Below, piece by piece: positions 17,918-26,414 of a DNA stretch of 34,683 bases. The first letter of the stretch is position 1, and every line of letters begins with the position of its first letter. A program made the position numbers and the translations under genes. This DNA is from a bacterium (GTDB lineage Bacteria > Chloroflexota > Dormibacteria > UBA8260 > Bog-877). Where the stretch lies: NCBI GenBank assembly GCA_021817025.1, contig JAKAWF010000002.1, forward strand, positions 10,182-44,864, written 5' to 3'. Under the pieces are notes generated by a model that did not search any database, was not told where the DNA came from, and was given only the letters and a program-made list of their open reading frames with translations.

Positions 17918-19675
17918 TCAGCTCCTGGCCGGGGTGGGCAGGACCCCGGCTCGGTGCAGGACCCGGCTGGCTATCGCCAGCGCCCCGGCGTAGGTGGCCT
18001 CCATGCCCTCGAAGCGCAGCCCCCGCGCCCCCAGGGTCCGGGCCTGGGTGTAGGGGGTGTCGGAGGCGTAGTGGATCAGGCCCACCTCCATCGCCGGCCG
18101 GGTGAGGTCGACCTGCTCGCCATTGGGGTAGCGGGAGGGGTCGCCGGCCTCGAAGACCGCCCCCAGGTAGGGCCCGGCCTCCATCTCCACCACGGTGTAG
18201 GCATCGCGGTAGTAGAAGTCCAGGTAGGCGCGGTTCTGGAGGAACGAGCTGCGCACCGAGACCGCCCGCTGACGGTCCAGCACCGAGCGGGAGGTCACGA
18301 AGGGCGCCACATCAGCGAAGCTGAAGCAGTTGTCCAGCCAGTAGGTGTTACCGCTGTGCTCGTCGTGGACCACGTCGGAGATGAGGACATCGCCCACATC
18401 GGCGTTGAGGGTGGCAGCCTTGCCGAGGATGTACACGCCCTCCACCCGATCGGTCGCCTCCATCACCTGGCGCAGGATGTGATAGGCGCCCAGCCCGAGC
18501 GGGTACTGGATGTTGATCAACACCTGGGGCGCGGCCCGCAGGTCGGGGGCGGCGGCGGGGCCCAGCCGGGGGTCGATTGCCTCCGCCCGCAGCCGGTCGA
18601 GCACGATGATCTGGGCCGCCACGTCCGTCCCGGAGCGGGCCTCGACGTGGAAGATGCCCTCCTCCCGCTCCTCCTGGGTGCGCCCCCGCCGTGCCCTCGG
18701 GTGGGCGTCGAACCAGAGCCGGGCCGCGTAGTAGAGAAAGTTCTCGGACGAGATATTGCTGTCCGGCCGGCGCCGCAGCCGGACCAGCTCGCGCAGCTCC
18801 GGGTCGCTCGACCCCTCAGCCCACAGGAGCACGTGCTCCGCCCGCTCGCGGGCGACCCCCGAGAGCAGGTTGACCAGGCAGTGGGCATTGCTGCTGACGA
18901 AGTAGATGGGACGCTCCCGCAGCCCCTCCCGACCGAGGATCTCCCCGACCGGGCCCCACCACTCCCGGGTGGCCCGCGCGTAGCCCACCTGGGAACCCCC
19001 TACCAGCCGCAGCTTGAGATCCAGCTGGCGGCGACCGACCGTGGCCAGAAACTCCTCCATGCGGGGCCCGAACAGGGCCAGCAGGCGCTGCCAGTCATCG
19101 AGTCCGATCCCCAGGCGCTCCCGGGCGTCCCCCAGGTTGATGGCCTCGGCCCCGGATTCGCCAGCTCGCAGGCGGCGGTGGGCCTTGTTCCATTCGATCT
19201 GCAGAGCCACCAGGGTCGGCACCAGGTCATCCAGATCAGAGCTGCTGGCGAGCGCCACCGCCAGGGTCTTGGAGGTGGCATCCCACCACCAGCGCCGGCG
19301 CCGGCCCGGCGCCGCCACCGCCTCCCAGGCGGCCCCCTCGAGACTGCCGGTGCGGAGCAGCTGCTCCGGGGACTGCCCCATCAGGACATGCTCCAACTCG
19401 AGCGTCACCGGCGGCAGCCGGTGCAGCGAGTAGAGCAGGGCCCCGGTGTCGAGCAGCTCCTCGGCACCCATTGGGTGCAGCGAGGAACGCATCCCCAGGT
19501 GGACCCGCTCCAGCACCCGCACGCGCACCTCACCGGACGAACGCAGGACGGTGAGGAAGGTGCGGGTGTAGAGCTCGACCTCCTCGCGCCCGGGCGAGGC
19601 CGGCACGGGATCGGCGGCCGGGCCAGCAGCTGGTCCCTTCGCGGCCTCCGGCCTCGCACCGCGATCCGGCCTCAC
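17918..19675 (-). CDS. Large uncharacterised protein coupled to glucan phosphorylase
   Basis: A 585-residue cytoplasmic protein that I do not recognise with certainty; it may belong to the DUF6909-type family. Translation from GTG 19675 overlaps the glgP stop as GTGA, so the two are coupled. The first 25 residues are low-complexity (A, P, G). Residues about 30-330 look helical and include GMRSSLHPMGAEELLDTGAL. The C-terminal half is well structured, with RPIYFVSSNAHCLVNLLSG, APQVLINIQYPLGLGAYHIL and VYILGKAATLNADVGDVLIS then VVHDEHSG. The GKAATLNADVGDVLI segment is reminiscent of the nucleoside-phosphorylase/AMP-nucleosidase fold, but that is speculative. No signal peptide or membrane helix is seen. 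Confidence 0.8.
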   Translation of the reverse strand: MRPDRGARPEAAKGPAAGPAADPVPASPGREEVELYTRTFLTVLRSSGEVRVRVLERVHLGMRSSLHPMGAEELLDTGALLYSLHRLPPVTLELEHVLMGQSPEQLLRTGSLEGAAWEAVAAPGRRRRWWWDATSKTLAVALASSSDLDDLVPTLVALQIEWNKAHRRLRAGESGAEAINLGDARERLGIGLDDWQRLLALFGPRMEEFLATVGRRQLDLKLRLVGGSQVGYARATREWWGPVGEILGREGLRERPIYFVSSNAHCLVNLLSGVARERAEHVLLWAEGSSDPELRELVRLRRRPDSNISSENFLYYAARLWFDAHPRARRGRTQEEREEGIFHVEARSGTDVAAQIIVLDRLRAEAIDPRLGPAAAPDLRAAPQVLINIQYPLGLGAYHILRQVMEATDRVEGVYILGKAATLNADVGDVLISDVVHDEHSGNTYWLDNCFSFADVAPFVTSRSVLDRQRAVSVRSSFLQNRAYLDFYYRDAYTVVEMEAGPYLGAVFEAGDPSRYPNGEQVDLTRPAMEVGLIHYASDTPYTQARTLGARGLRFEGMEATYAGALAIASRVLHRAGVLPTPARS

Positions 19676-21993
19676 CGCAGCAGCCGCAGAGGCTCCGCGA
19701 AACTGACCGGGACTTCGGCGGGCGGGCCATCGCCGTTGAGGCTGCGAGGGAGAACACGCACCGTGAAGCCGTAGGGGCCGGCGGTCGTCAGGGCCAGCCG
19801 ACCCCAGTAGCGGTGGTGGCCGTTGGAGTACCGCTCGTCGACTTCCATCAGCTCCAGCGCGGGCGCCACCAGCTGACCGTCGGGCCCGACTGGACCGTGC
19901 AGGAGCTGCACCTCGACATCGTGCGGCGCCAGCTCGCCCAGCTCCACCAGGGCCTCCACCACCCGCTCGCTGCCCTGGGCCAGCGGGCTGGTCAGCCCCC
20001 GGACGGGCACGCCCCGGGCACTGAGACCAACCTTCGACCAGCTCGCCCGCACCCGGCCCGCAAAGGCGGCCGCCTCCCGGGCGCCGCGGTGGCTGTCCCC
20101 GACCGCCAGAGCGGTGGCGGCGGCCGCCGGCTGATAGAGCTGGCGCACGTAGTCGGAGACCATCCGAGAGCCCAGGACCAAAGGGACGATGCTGGCGAGC
20201 GAGTGATGCACCAGGTCCAGCCAGGGGCCGGGGAGGCCGGTCTCGTCCCTCTCGAAGAAGCGCGGCACGACCTGGTCCTCCAGGAGATGGAAGAGCGCCT
20301 CGGCCTCCAGGGAATCCCGTCGGCCCAGATCGGTCACCTCCTCGAAGGAGGGGATCGCAAAGCCGTTCTCGCCGTCGAAGGCCTCGTCCCACCAACCGTC
20401 CAGGATGGAGAGGTTGAGGGCCCCGCTCAAGGCGGCCTTCTGACCTGAGGTTCCACACGCCTCCATCGGCCGGCGCGGGGTGTTGAGCCAGACGTCCGCC
20501 CCCTGGTAGAGCATCCGGCCGACCGCGATGTCGTAGTCCTCGACGAAGACCAGATGGCGGCGCAGATCGGGATCGCGGGCGGCCCGGGCGAGGGCCTGAA
20601 TGATGTGCTTGCCCTGGTCGTCGACGGGGTGGGCCTTGCCGGCGATGATCAGCTGCACCGGGCGCTGGGGGTCGAGCAGCAGCCGCCGCAGGCGATCGGG
20701 CTGGAAGAAGAGCAGCGCCCCCCGCTTGTACTCCGCCACCCGGCGCGCGAAGCCGATGGTGAGCGCCTGCTCGTCGAGCAGGCCATCGGTCCAGGCCAGG
20801 CTCTCGGCAGCCTCCCCCCGGTCCAGCTCGGCCGCGCGCACCCGCCGCCGGACCTCCGCCACCAGCCGGTGCCGGCCGGGCTGGCGGGCATCCCACAACT
20901 CGCGCCCGGAAACCGCCCGCAGGCGGCCCCAGTCGGCCGCGCCATGGACATCCCAGCGCGGTCCCAGGTATCGGTCGAGCAGGTGCGCCATCTCGGGCGA
21001 GGCCCACTGGCGGGCGTGGACGCCATTGGTGACCGCCTGGATCGGGACCTCATGCTGAAGCAGGTTCGGCCAGAGACCGTGGAACATGCGCTGGCTCACC
21101 TCCTGGTGGAGGTGGGACACCGCGTTGGCGTGACCGGAGACTCGCAGCCCCAGGACCGCCATGTTGAAGGGGGCGTCCGCCGCCTCGCCGGGAAAGTGCC
21201 CCAGTGCCATCAGGCGCTCCAACGAGATCTCCACCGCGTCACAGAAGGGTTGGAAGTAGCGGGCCATCAGCTCCACTGGGAAGTGGTCGATCCCGGCTGG
21301 GACCGGGGTGTGGGTGGTGAACACGGTGGCGGCCCGAGCCGCCTCGACCGCCTCCTCGAAGCTCAGACTCTCCTGCTCCACCAACTGGCGGATTCGCTCC
21401 AGGATCAGAAAGCCGGCGTGGCCCTCGTTGCTGTGGAACAGCAGGGGCGTCTCCCCGGCAGCCACCAGGGCGCGCACCCCGCCCATGCCCAGCAGGATCT
21501 CCTGGCGGAGGCGGTGCTCGGTGTCGCCCCCGTAGAGACGGTCGGTGATGCCGCGCAGATCCGGGTCGTTGTCGGCCAGCATGGTGTCGAGGAGATACAG
21601 CGGCACCGACCCCACCCGCTGACGCCAGACCCTGGCCCGCAGCCGCCGGTCGCCGAGGGGCAGCTCAACGCCTTCCCCGGCCACCGGCTCAAAGCCGAAC
21701 TCGGGAGGATCGAGCTCTCGGTAGCTCTCCTCCTGCCAGGCCTCCCGGTTGAGATGCTGGTGGAAGTAGCCGTAGTGATAGAAGAGCCCCACCCCGACCA
21801 GGGGCTGGGCCTCGTCGGCGCAGACCCTGAGGTAGTCGCCCGCCAGCACCCCGAGCCCGCCGGAGTACTGGGGAATGGCCTCGCTGACCCCGAACTCGGG
21901 GGAGAAGTAGGCCACCCGAGGCATCGCGCTCGGGCCGAGCGGCGCCGGGTCGCTCTCCCCGACCCCCACATTGAATCGCTCCACCGCGTGCAC
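19672..21993 (-). CDS. glgP: Alpha-glucan (glycogen/maltodextrin) phosphorylase, short form
   Basis: Phosphorolyses alpha-1,4-glucans to glucose-1-phosphate with a PLP cofactor. The N-terminal landmark is VAYFSPEFGVSEAIPQYSGG then LGVLAGDYLR. Catalytic-domain landmarks are LYGGDTEHRLRQEILLG, FHSNEGHAGFLILERI, FTTHTPVPAGIDHF and TNGVHARQWASPEM. The PLP-lysine segment is EACGTSGQKAALSGALNLS, then LDGWWDEA. The enzyme has about 773 residues from GTG 21993, which sits 7 bases after a TAAGTT box; ATG 21924 (750 residues) is the main alternative. The N-terminal DUF3417 domain of many bacterial homologues is absent. About 150 C-terminal residues form an extra beta-rich module. It opens a four-gene operon with the uncharacterised 585-residue protein coupled to its stop codon. 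Confidence 0.9.
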   Translation of the reverse strand: MHAVERFNVGVGESDPAPLGPSAMPRVAYFSPEFGVSEAIPQYSGGLGVLAGDYLRVCADEAQPLVGVGLFYHYGYFHQHLNREAWQEESYRELDPPEFGFEPVAGEGVELPLGDRRLRARVWRQRVGSVPLYLLDTMLADNDPDLRGITDRLYGGDTEHRLRQEILLGMGGVRALVAAGETPLLFHSNEGHAGFLILERIRQLVEQESLSFEEAVEAARAATVFTTHTPVPAGIDHFPVELMARYFQPFCDAVEISLERLMALGHFPGEAADAPFNMAVLGLRVSGHANAVSHLHQEVSQRMFHGLWPNLLQHEVPIQAVTNGVHARQWASPEMAHLLDRYLGPRWDVHGAADWGRLRAVSGRELWDARQPGRHRLVAEVRRRVRAAELDRGEAAESLAWTDGLLDEQALTIGFARRVAEYKRGALLFFQPDRLRRLLLDPQRPVQLIIAGKAHPVDDQGKHIIQALARAARDPDLRRHLVFVEDYDIAVGRMLYQGADVWLNTPRRPMEACGTSGQKAALSGALNLSILDGWWDEAFDGENGFAIPSFEEVTDLGRRDSLEAEALFHLLEDQVVPRFFERDETGLPGPWLDLVHHSLASIVPLVLGSRMVSDYVRQLYQPAAAATALAVGDSHRGAREAAAFAGRVRASWSKVGLSARGVPVRGLTSPLAQGSERVVEALVELGELAPHDVEVQLLHGPVGPDGQLVAPALELMEVDERYSNGHHRYWGRLALTTAGPYGFTVRVLPRSLNGDGPPAEVPVSFAEPLRLLR

Positions 21994-22263
21994 GCATGAC
22001 AACTTAGCGGGCAAGCAGGGACCCCTGCCGAACCCAACTGGGAGCGCGGCTGCTGCTGGAGGCGGCCGGACGGCGGGGAGGCGGGCCTTGGCCGGGCCGT
22101 GGCCCCGGCCTCGCCAGGCACAGGAGGCGGCGGCAGGGTCGGGGGCCAGCCCCAGCCACGGTCGGCCGCCGAGCTCGCCGGCCCCGGCGGGTTCGGGCGC
22201 ACCGCCCTGCTCTGCCGCCGACAGCCGAGCCCCGACGGTGGCCCTCTGCGCTACGATCCGCTG
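21994..22263. other. Divergent promoter region between glgP and the aminopeptidase gene
   Basis: These 270 GC-rich bases hold no recognisable gene. A TAAGTT box (minus strand, 22001-22006) faces glgP and a TACGAT box (22252-22257) faces the aminopeptidase gene. Both lie 6-7 bases from a GTG start, the layout of leaderless genes. Convincing -35 boxes were not found. Confidence 0.4.
22252..22257 (+). promoter_or_regulatory. -10 box of the aminopeptidase P gene, apparently leaderless
   Basis: TACGAT ends 6 bases before the GTG at 22264, which is the start that best fits the protein family. No Shine-Dalgarno sequence precedes that GTG. Confidence 0.4.
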
Positions 22264-23730
22264 GTGATCGAAGAGCAACCCGCGGTGGGAGTCGACCCGG
22301 TCAATCCCAGGGCCCGCGCCCAGCACGACCGCACCCCTCCAGCGGCGCTGCTGGAGTTCATAACCACCGGCTGGGAACAGCCAGAGCGTCCGATGGTCTC
22401 TCCCATCTCTGGAGTCGAGCTCTACCAGGCCCGGCGGCGGGCACTCTCGGAGCACTTCCCAGGCCTGTTGGTGGTGGTGCCCAGCGGGGTGGGGCAGACC
22501 AGGGCCAACGACACCGAGTACCGCTTCCGCCCCGCCACTGACTTCGTCTACCTGGTCGGCGAAGGGGAGCCGGACGAGGTCCTGGTGCTGGAGCCGCTGG
22601 CGGATGGCGGCCATCGGGCACGCCTCTACGCGGAGCCCGAGGCGGACTTCAGCCGTTCGGACTTCTTCACCGACAGGGTCAAGGGGGTCTTCTGGGTCGG
22701 CCCCCGGCGCGGCCTGGCGGCGACCTCGACCAGATTCGGGATCGAGGCCCGCCCGGTGGCGGAGCTCGAGCAGGCTATTCACGCTCACGACCGGGGCGTG
22801 GTGCTGCGCGGCGTCGACGCCCGGGTGGACTCCATGGCCCAGGATCTGGCGGGCCCGGACCATGAGCTCAAGACCCGGCTCTCCGAGCTGCGCCTGATCA
22901 AGGACCGGCTGGAGGTGGAGCTCCTGCAGGAGGCCGTCGACCTCACCCGTTCGGCCTTTGAGGACGTGGTGCGGGCACTGCCGGAGTGCCGGACCGAGCG
23001 CGATGTCGAGGTGGCCTTCTTCCGCCGCGCCCGCAGCCAGGGCAACGACACCGGCTACCTCACCATCGCCGCCGCCGGCAGCCACGCCACCGTCCTCCAC
23101 TGGAGCCACAACACCGGGCAGGTGCGCCCGGGCGAGCTGCTGCTGCTGGATGCGGGCGTTGAGAGCAACCGTTTCTACACCGCCGATGTCACCCGCACCC
23201 TGCCCATCAGCGGCCGCTTCAGCCCCGCCCAGCGCCGGGTCTACGAGCTGGTCTGGCGGGCCCAGCAGGCCGGTTTCGCCGCGGTTCGGCCGGGGGATGA
23301 CTTCCTGGCCCCCAACCGGGCCGCCCAGGCGGTCCTGGCCAAGGGGCTGGAGGAGATGGGGATCCTGCCGATCACCGCGGAAGAGTCGCTGCGGCGGGAC
23401 AGCCAGCTACATCAGCGCTACACCCTGCACGGGGTGAGCCACATGCTGGGTCTGGATGTCCACGATTGCGCCCATGCCCGCCAGGATCGCTACCCCGAAG
23501 GCCGGCTCGAGGAGGGCATGGTCCTCACGGTCGAGCCCGGCCTCTACTTCCAGCCGCACGACACCACGGTGCCCGCCGAGATGCGCGGGATCGGGGTCAG
23601 GATCGAGGACGACGTGGTGGTGACCGAAGACGGGTGCCGGATCCTCAGTTCCAGGCTGCCATCCCAACCCGACGAGGTCGAGGCTTGGATGGCGGAGATC
23701 TGGGCGCGAGGACGCGGCCGAGCTGACTGA
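22264..23730 (+). CDS. pepP: Xaa-Pro aminopeptidase (aminopeptidase P, M24B)
   Basis: A 488-residue metallopeptidase that removes N-terminal residues preceding proline. The N-terminal creatinase-like domain includes RANDTEYRFRPATDFVYLVG (about residues 80-100). The C-terminal pita-bread domain carries the dinuclear metal ligands: LLLLDAGVESNRFYTADVTR (two Asp), HGVSHMLGLDVHD (His), VLTVEPGLYFQP (Glu) and GIGVRIEDDVVVT (Glu). All five expected ligands are present, so the enzyme should be active with Mn or similar ions. I chose GTG 22264; the frame is open to 22099, but the extra residues are low-complexity and lie upstream of a -10 box. It is divergent from glgP and followed after 89 bases by the L,D-transpeptidase gene. 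Confidence 0.93.
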   Translation: MIEEQPAVGVDPVNPRARAQHDRTPPAALLEFITTGWEQPERPMVSPISGVELYQARRRALSEHFPGLLVVVPSGVGQTRANDTEYRFRPATDFVYLVGEGEPDEVLVLEPLADGGHRARLYAEPEADFSRSDFFTDRVKGVFWVGPRRGLAATSTRFGIEARPVAELEQAIHAHDRGVVLRGVDARVDSMAQDLAGPDHELKTRLSELRLIKDRLEVELLQEAVDLTRSAFEDVVRALPECRTERDVEVAFFRRARSQGNDTGYLTIAAAGSHATVLHWSHNTGQVRPGELLLLDAGVESNRFYTADVTRTLPISGRFSPAQRRVYELVWRAQQAGFAAVRPGDDFLAPNRAAQAVLAKGLEEMGILPITAEESLRRDSQLHQRYTLHGVSHMLGLDVHDCAHARQDRYPEGRLEEGMVLTVEPGLYFQPHDTTVPAEMRGIGVRIEDDVVVTEDGCRILSSRLPSQPDEVEAWMAEIWARGRGRAD

Positions 23731-23782
23731 CACCGCAACCGTTTGCCCGGTGGCTGCGTTGCCACTGAGCAGGAGACAGCAG

Positions 23783-23798
23783 GCCGGCCGCCGCCGGC
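23783..23798 (+). terminator. GC-rich hairpin after the aminopeptidase gene
   Basis: GCCGGC-CGCC-GCCGGC forms a perfect 6-bp stem in the 89-base gap before the L,D-transpeptidase gene. It could attenuate or end the aminopeptidase transcript, but there is no T-tract, so this is a weak call. Confidence 0.25.
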
Positions 23799-23819
23799 GG
23801 TAACCAGCACGGAGGGATC

Positions 23820-25058
23820 GTGAGCTCAGCCCAACCCGGGGGGGGTGCAGCGGCCGAGGACCCGGGGACACAGTCGCCGCCGCAGCGGCATCGTCGCGCC
23901 CGCTGGATCGCCCTGACGGGCCTGGCGGCGCTGCTGCTGGGGATCGGCGCCAGCATCGGGGTCCACTCGGCGCTGGGCATCGGCAGCCGCCAGGAGCAGC
24001 AGCTGGCGGCGGCTCGCCTGCGAGCAGCCCAGACCATCTCGGCCGCGCGCCGGGCGGGGCTCGGCGACTCGGGACTTGTCAAGGCTCTCGCCGACAGCCC
24101 CCTGCCCGCCTGGAGCCAGACCGCCGCCAGCCTGCTCCTGGGCGCCGGCTCGCTACCCCGGCGGATGAGCCTGGAGGCGGCCGCCCTGGAGCGGGGCGCG
24201 GCGGCGCTCCAGCCCGCGCTCCAGCGCTGGCAGGCCGGCATGCAGACGATCGACCAGGCGCGGACCGTGGCGCAAGCCCAGTTCGCAGCCCTGCTGGAGT
24301 CGCTGCCGACCCTCAAGCAGTCGGTCGCCGCCCATGAGGCCAAGCTCTCCTGGACAGGGGCCGTGCCGCTCGCCCAGCAGCCGGCGACCCTGGCCACCCT
24401 AACCTCCGCTGACGTCTGGGCGGGCGAGCTGCACATCTCCGCCCAGACCGCCGCCAGCCAGATCGCCCAGGATCAGGCCCTGGTGAGCCAGGCGGGCCAG
24501 CTCAATATCTCACCGGGCAACGCCGCCACTGAGATCCAACAGGCGCAGTCCGACCTGGGTGGCGCCCAATCGAGCTCGGCGGTCACCGCGATCCTCAACA
24601 CTCTCTCCCAGGAGCTGCTGCCGCTGCAGGTGAACGTGCGCGCCGCCGACCCCGGACCGGGCCAGGTGATCGTGGTGCGCCTGGCGGCGCAGAGCCTGAC
24701 CGCCTACCAGAGCGGCAAGGTGGTGCTCCAGACCCTGGTCACGACCGGCCGCAAGGGGCTGCGAACCCCGATCGGCGTCGACACCATCACCTGGCGTCAA
24801 ACGCCCTATCTGTTCATCTCCCCATGGCCCCAGGGCAACCCCTACTACTACCCCCCGTCGTGGGTGACCTGGGTGCTCCACTTCCACTCGGGCGGCTACT
24901 TCATCCACAACGCCCCGTGGGAGCCCAACTCGGCCTACGGGCCCGGCTCGGAGAACACCTCCTACGCCAGCCACGGCTGCGTCCAGGTCCCCTACGCCGC
25001 GATGCAGTTCCTGTGGAACTGGACCAAGACCGGAGCGACCGTGGTGGTCGCCCCCTGA
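23820..25058 (+). CDS. L,D-transpeptidase (YkuD domain) with N-terminal membrane anchor
   Basis: A 412-residue cell-wall enzyme expected to form 3-3 (L,D) peptidoglycan cross-links outside the membrane. One signal-anchor helix lies at about residues 30-50 (WIALTGLAALLLGIGASIGV). Residues about 55-275 form an Ala/Gln-rich helical region that probably spaces the enzyme from the membrane. The YkuD domain starts near residue 280 (GQVIVVRLAAQSLTAYQSGK). The catalytic motif is complete: FIHNAPW (His about 363) and YASHGCVQVPY (Cys about 387). After the Cys, VQV replaces the more usual VRL/IRM. GTG 23820 has GGAGG 5 bases upstream. The stop codon lies in a hairpin shared with the convergent gene. 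Confidence 0.92.
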   Translation: MSSAQPGGGAAAEDPGTQSPPQRHRRARWIALTGLAALLLGIGASIGVHSALGIGSRQEQQLAAARLRAAQTISAARRAGLGDSGLVKALADSPLPAWSQTAASLLLGAGSLPRRMSLEAAALERGAAALQPALQRWQAGMQTIDQARTVAQAQFAALLESLPTLKQSVAAHEAKLSWTGAVPLAQQPATLATLTSADVWAGELHISAQTAASQIAQDQALVSQAGQLNISPGNAATEIQQAQSDLGGAQSSSAVTAILNTLSQELLPLQVNVRAADPGPGQVIVVRLAAQSLTAYQSGKVVLQTLVTTGRKGLRTPIGVDTITWRQTPYLFISPWPQGNPYYYPPSWVTWVLHFHSGGYFIHNAPWEPNSAYGPGSENTSYASHGCVQVPYAAMQFLWNWTKTGATVVVAP

Positions 25059-25073
25059 CCGGATCGGTCAGGG
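25053..25073. terminator. Bidirectional hairpin holding the stop codons of two convergent genes
   Basis: CCCTGACCG-GAT-CGGTCAGGG is a perfect 9-bp stem with a 3-base loop. The left arm contains the TGA of the L,D-transpeptidase gene (25056-25058), and the right arm contains the stop of the DUF2017 gene on the other strand (25068-25070). It probably terminates both transcripts, although there is no strong T-tract. Confidence 0.6.
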
Positions 25074-25517
25074 CGTGCCCAGCGCCTCGATCAGCTCCTC
25101 CTGCACCCAGCTGAGCAGATGGAGGGTGGCCAGGGGCGGGCGCTGGTGCTCCCGGGCACTGTACTGCTCCTCCCAGCCGTCCTCCTCGATCCCCAGCCGC
25201 TCGGCCAGGGCGAGGCGGAGGACGTTGAGGGCGCGCAGCCAGCTCCAGGTCTGCTCGGGATCGAGCCGGATCGGCACGTCCCCTCCCAAGGCGGCCCTGA
25301 CCAGCGCCAGATCAGCCGCCCTGGCGTCCTCCAGGTCGGAGCCCCCCAGGCGTTGAAACTCGTCCTCCAGCACCTCGTCGTCATAGGCCCGCGCGTGGGC
25401 CCAGCGAGAGTCCTCCAGCATCGGCTCGAGCCGCTCCAGGATCTTGACCAGAGCCTGGCGCTCGCGACGGCCCACTCGGACCTCGATAACCTCACCGCTG
25501 CGTCTTATCTCGGCCAA
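25068..25517 (-). CDS. DUF2017 family protein
   Basis: A 149-residue, mainly helical cytoplasmic protein of the DUF2017 family, found next to clpS in high-GC Gram-positives. Features include an N-terminal region RRERQALVKILERLEPMLED, a central EDEFQRLGGSDLEDARAADL, and the conserved helix WSWLRALNVLRLALAERLGI followed by WLSWVQEELIEAL-like residues at the end. No catalytic motif is visible. The start appears to be TTG 25517, only 2 bases after the clpS stop, so it is likely translated by coupling; the lack of a Shine-Dalgarno sequence leaves the exact start open. The function is unknown, and the fixed pairing suggests a role linked to the ClpS/ClpP proteolytic adaptor. Confidence 0.85.
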   Translation of the reverse strand: MAEIRRSGEVIEVRVGRRERQALVKILERLEPMLEDSRWAHARAYDDEVLEDEFQRLGGSDLEDARAADLALVRAALGGDVPIRLDPEQTWSWLRALNVLRLALAERLGIEEDGWEEQYSAREHQRPPLATLHLLSWVQEELIEALGTP

Positions 25518-25519
25518 GC

Positions 25520-25816
25520 TCAGTCGCGGGCCAGGGTTGCCTGCAATCCGTGGGCGTGAAGCTGGGCCACCGTCACCTCGGCCCTCTCCCTCGGCTCAGT
25601 CGCGACCACCGCGCGGCCCTCGTTGTGGACCTGGAGCATCAGCTTGGTGGCGGTCTCCAGGTCATAGCCGAAGAGTCGTCTGAGCACGAAGACCACGTAA
25701 CTCATCAGGGTCACGGGGTCGTTCCAGACGATCACCCGCCACGGGCGGTCACGATGCTCGCCGGTTTGACCGGAGGCACGGGTCCCCTGCACCGCCAGCT
25801 CCTCGATGGCGCTCAC
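25520..25816 (-). CDS. clpS: ATP-dependent Clp protease adaptor ClpS
   Basis: A 98-residue adaptor that binds N-degron substrates and delivers them to the ClpA/ClpC-ClpP protease. The core is intact: [20 protein letters not shown] (about residues 20-40, with the Asn-Asp pair that contacts the substrate N-terminus), [20 protein letters not shown] and [21 protein letters not shown] chose GTG 25816 because the frame stays open upstream to 26074 over non-homologous sequence that overlaps the divergent lipoprotein gene. A TAGGGT box ends 8 bases before that GTG. DUF2017 follows after 2 bases. Confidence 0.92.
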   Translation of the reverse strand: MSAIEELAVQGTRASGQTGEHRDRPWRVIVWNDPVTLMSYVVFVLRRLFGYDLETATKLMLQVHNEGRAVVATEPRERAEVTVAQLHAHGLQATLARD

Positions 25817-25949
25817 AAGCCAATACCCTACCGCGACCGCGACCGCGGCGTGCCCGGGGCGAGCGCCGCACGCCGTCGGCCGGTGGCAATCCGCTAACCT
25901 GACTTCGACCGGATCCGGCGGAGACTCACATTGGGAGGAAGGCCCCTTC

Positions 25950-26387
25950 TTGATCGGCCGGAGCTGGCGGATTCTCGGCGGATTGGCGGTCGTGCTCGCG
26001 CTGGGAGCGCTCGCGGCCGGTTGCGGCGGCGGCCCCCTCAATTCACCCGCGGAGGGGGTCGGCTGCTCGGTCACGGTCCAGATCCCGGCCGCGGGGTCGG
26101 CCCTGCTGGGGAAGGTGGAGGCGAGCTACCTGGGCCAGACCCGGCTGCTGACTCGCAACACCAGCACCATCCAGCTGGGCTGCGGCCAACAGGCGACCCT
26201 GTCGGCAGAGGCGGCCGAGCCCGGACTCCACCCCTTCACCCACTGGAACGTCGCCGGCAGGATCTCGCCCGACTCCACCGTGACGGTGGTGGCCGACGGC
26301 CTGATCACTGCCCAGCCGTCCTTCCTTGTGGCGGTCAAGCCGAGCCCCGTGGCCACGCCCGCCCCAACCGCCCAGCCCAGCCCCTAG
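25950..26387 (+). CDS. Lipoprotein, N-terminal part of a split sulfocyanin-like protein
   Basis: A 145-residue exported lipoprotein. From TTG 25950 (GGAGG 11 bases upstream) the signal peptide reads [20 protein letters not shown], with a lipobox Cys at about residue 26. The mature part is a beta-rich domain of about 90 residues ([40 protein letters not shown]), then a Pro/Ala/Thr linker ending APTAQPSP and a TAG stop. The same frame continues without another stop as PSAVVLDQW into the cupredoxin domain downstream, so the TAG appears to interrupt one original gene. If it is a true stop, the product is a free anchored domain without the cupredoxin. Confidence 0.7.
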   Translation: MIGRSWRILGGLAVVLALGALAAGCGGGPLNSPAEGVGCSVTVQIPAAGSALLGKVEASYLGQTRLLTRNTSTIQLGCGQQATLSAEAAEPGLHPFTHWNVAGRISPDSTVTVVADGLITAQPSFLVAVKPSPVATPAPTAQPSP

Positions 26388-26414
26388 CCGAGCGCGGTCG
26401 TCCTGGACCAGTGG

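Noticed and set aside
19675..21007. Very long open frame extending the uncharacterised 585-residue protein across glgP
   Set aside because: The extra 444 residues are an antisense-free shadow of glgP in another frame, rich in Gly/Pro/Arg, and the GTGA overlap gives a natural start.
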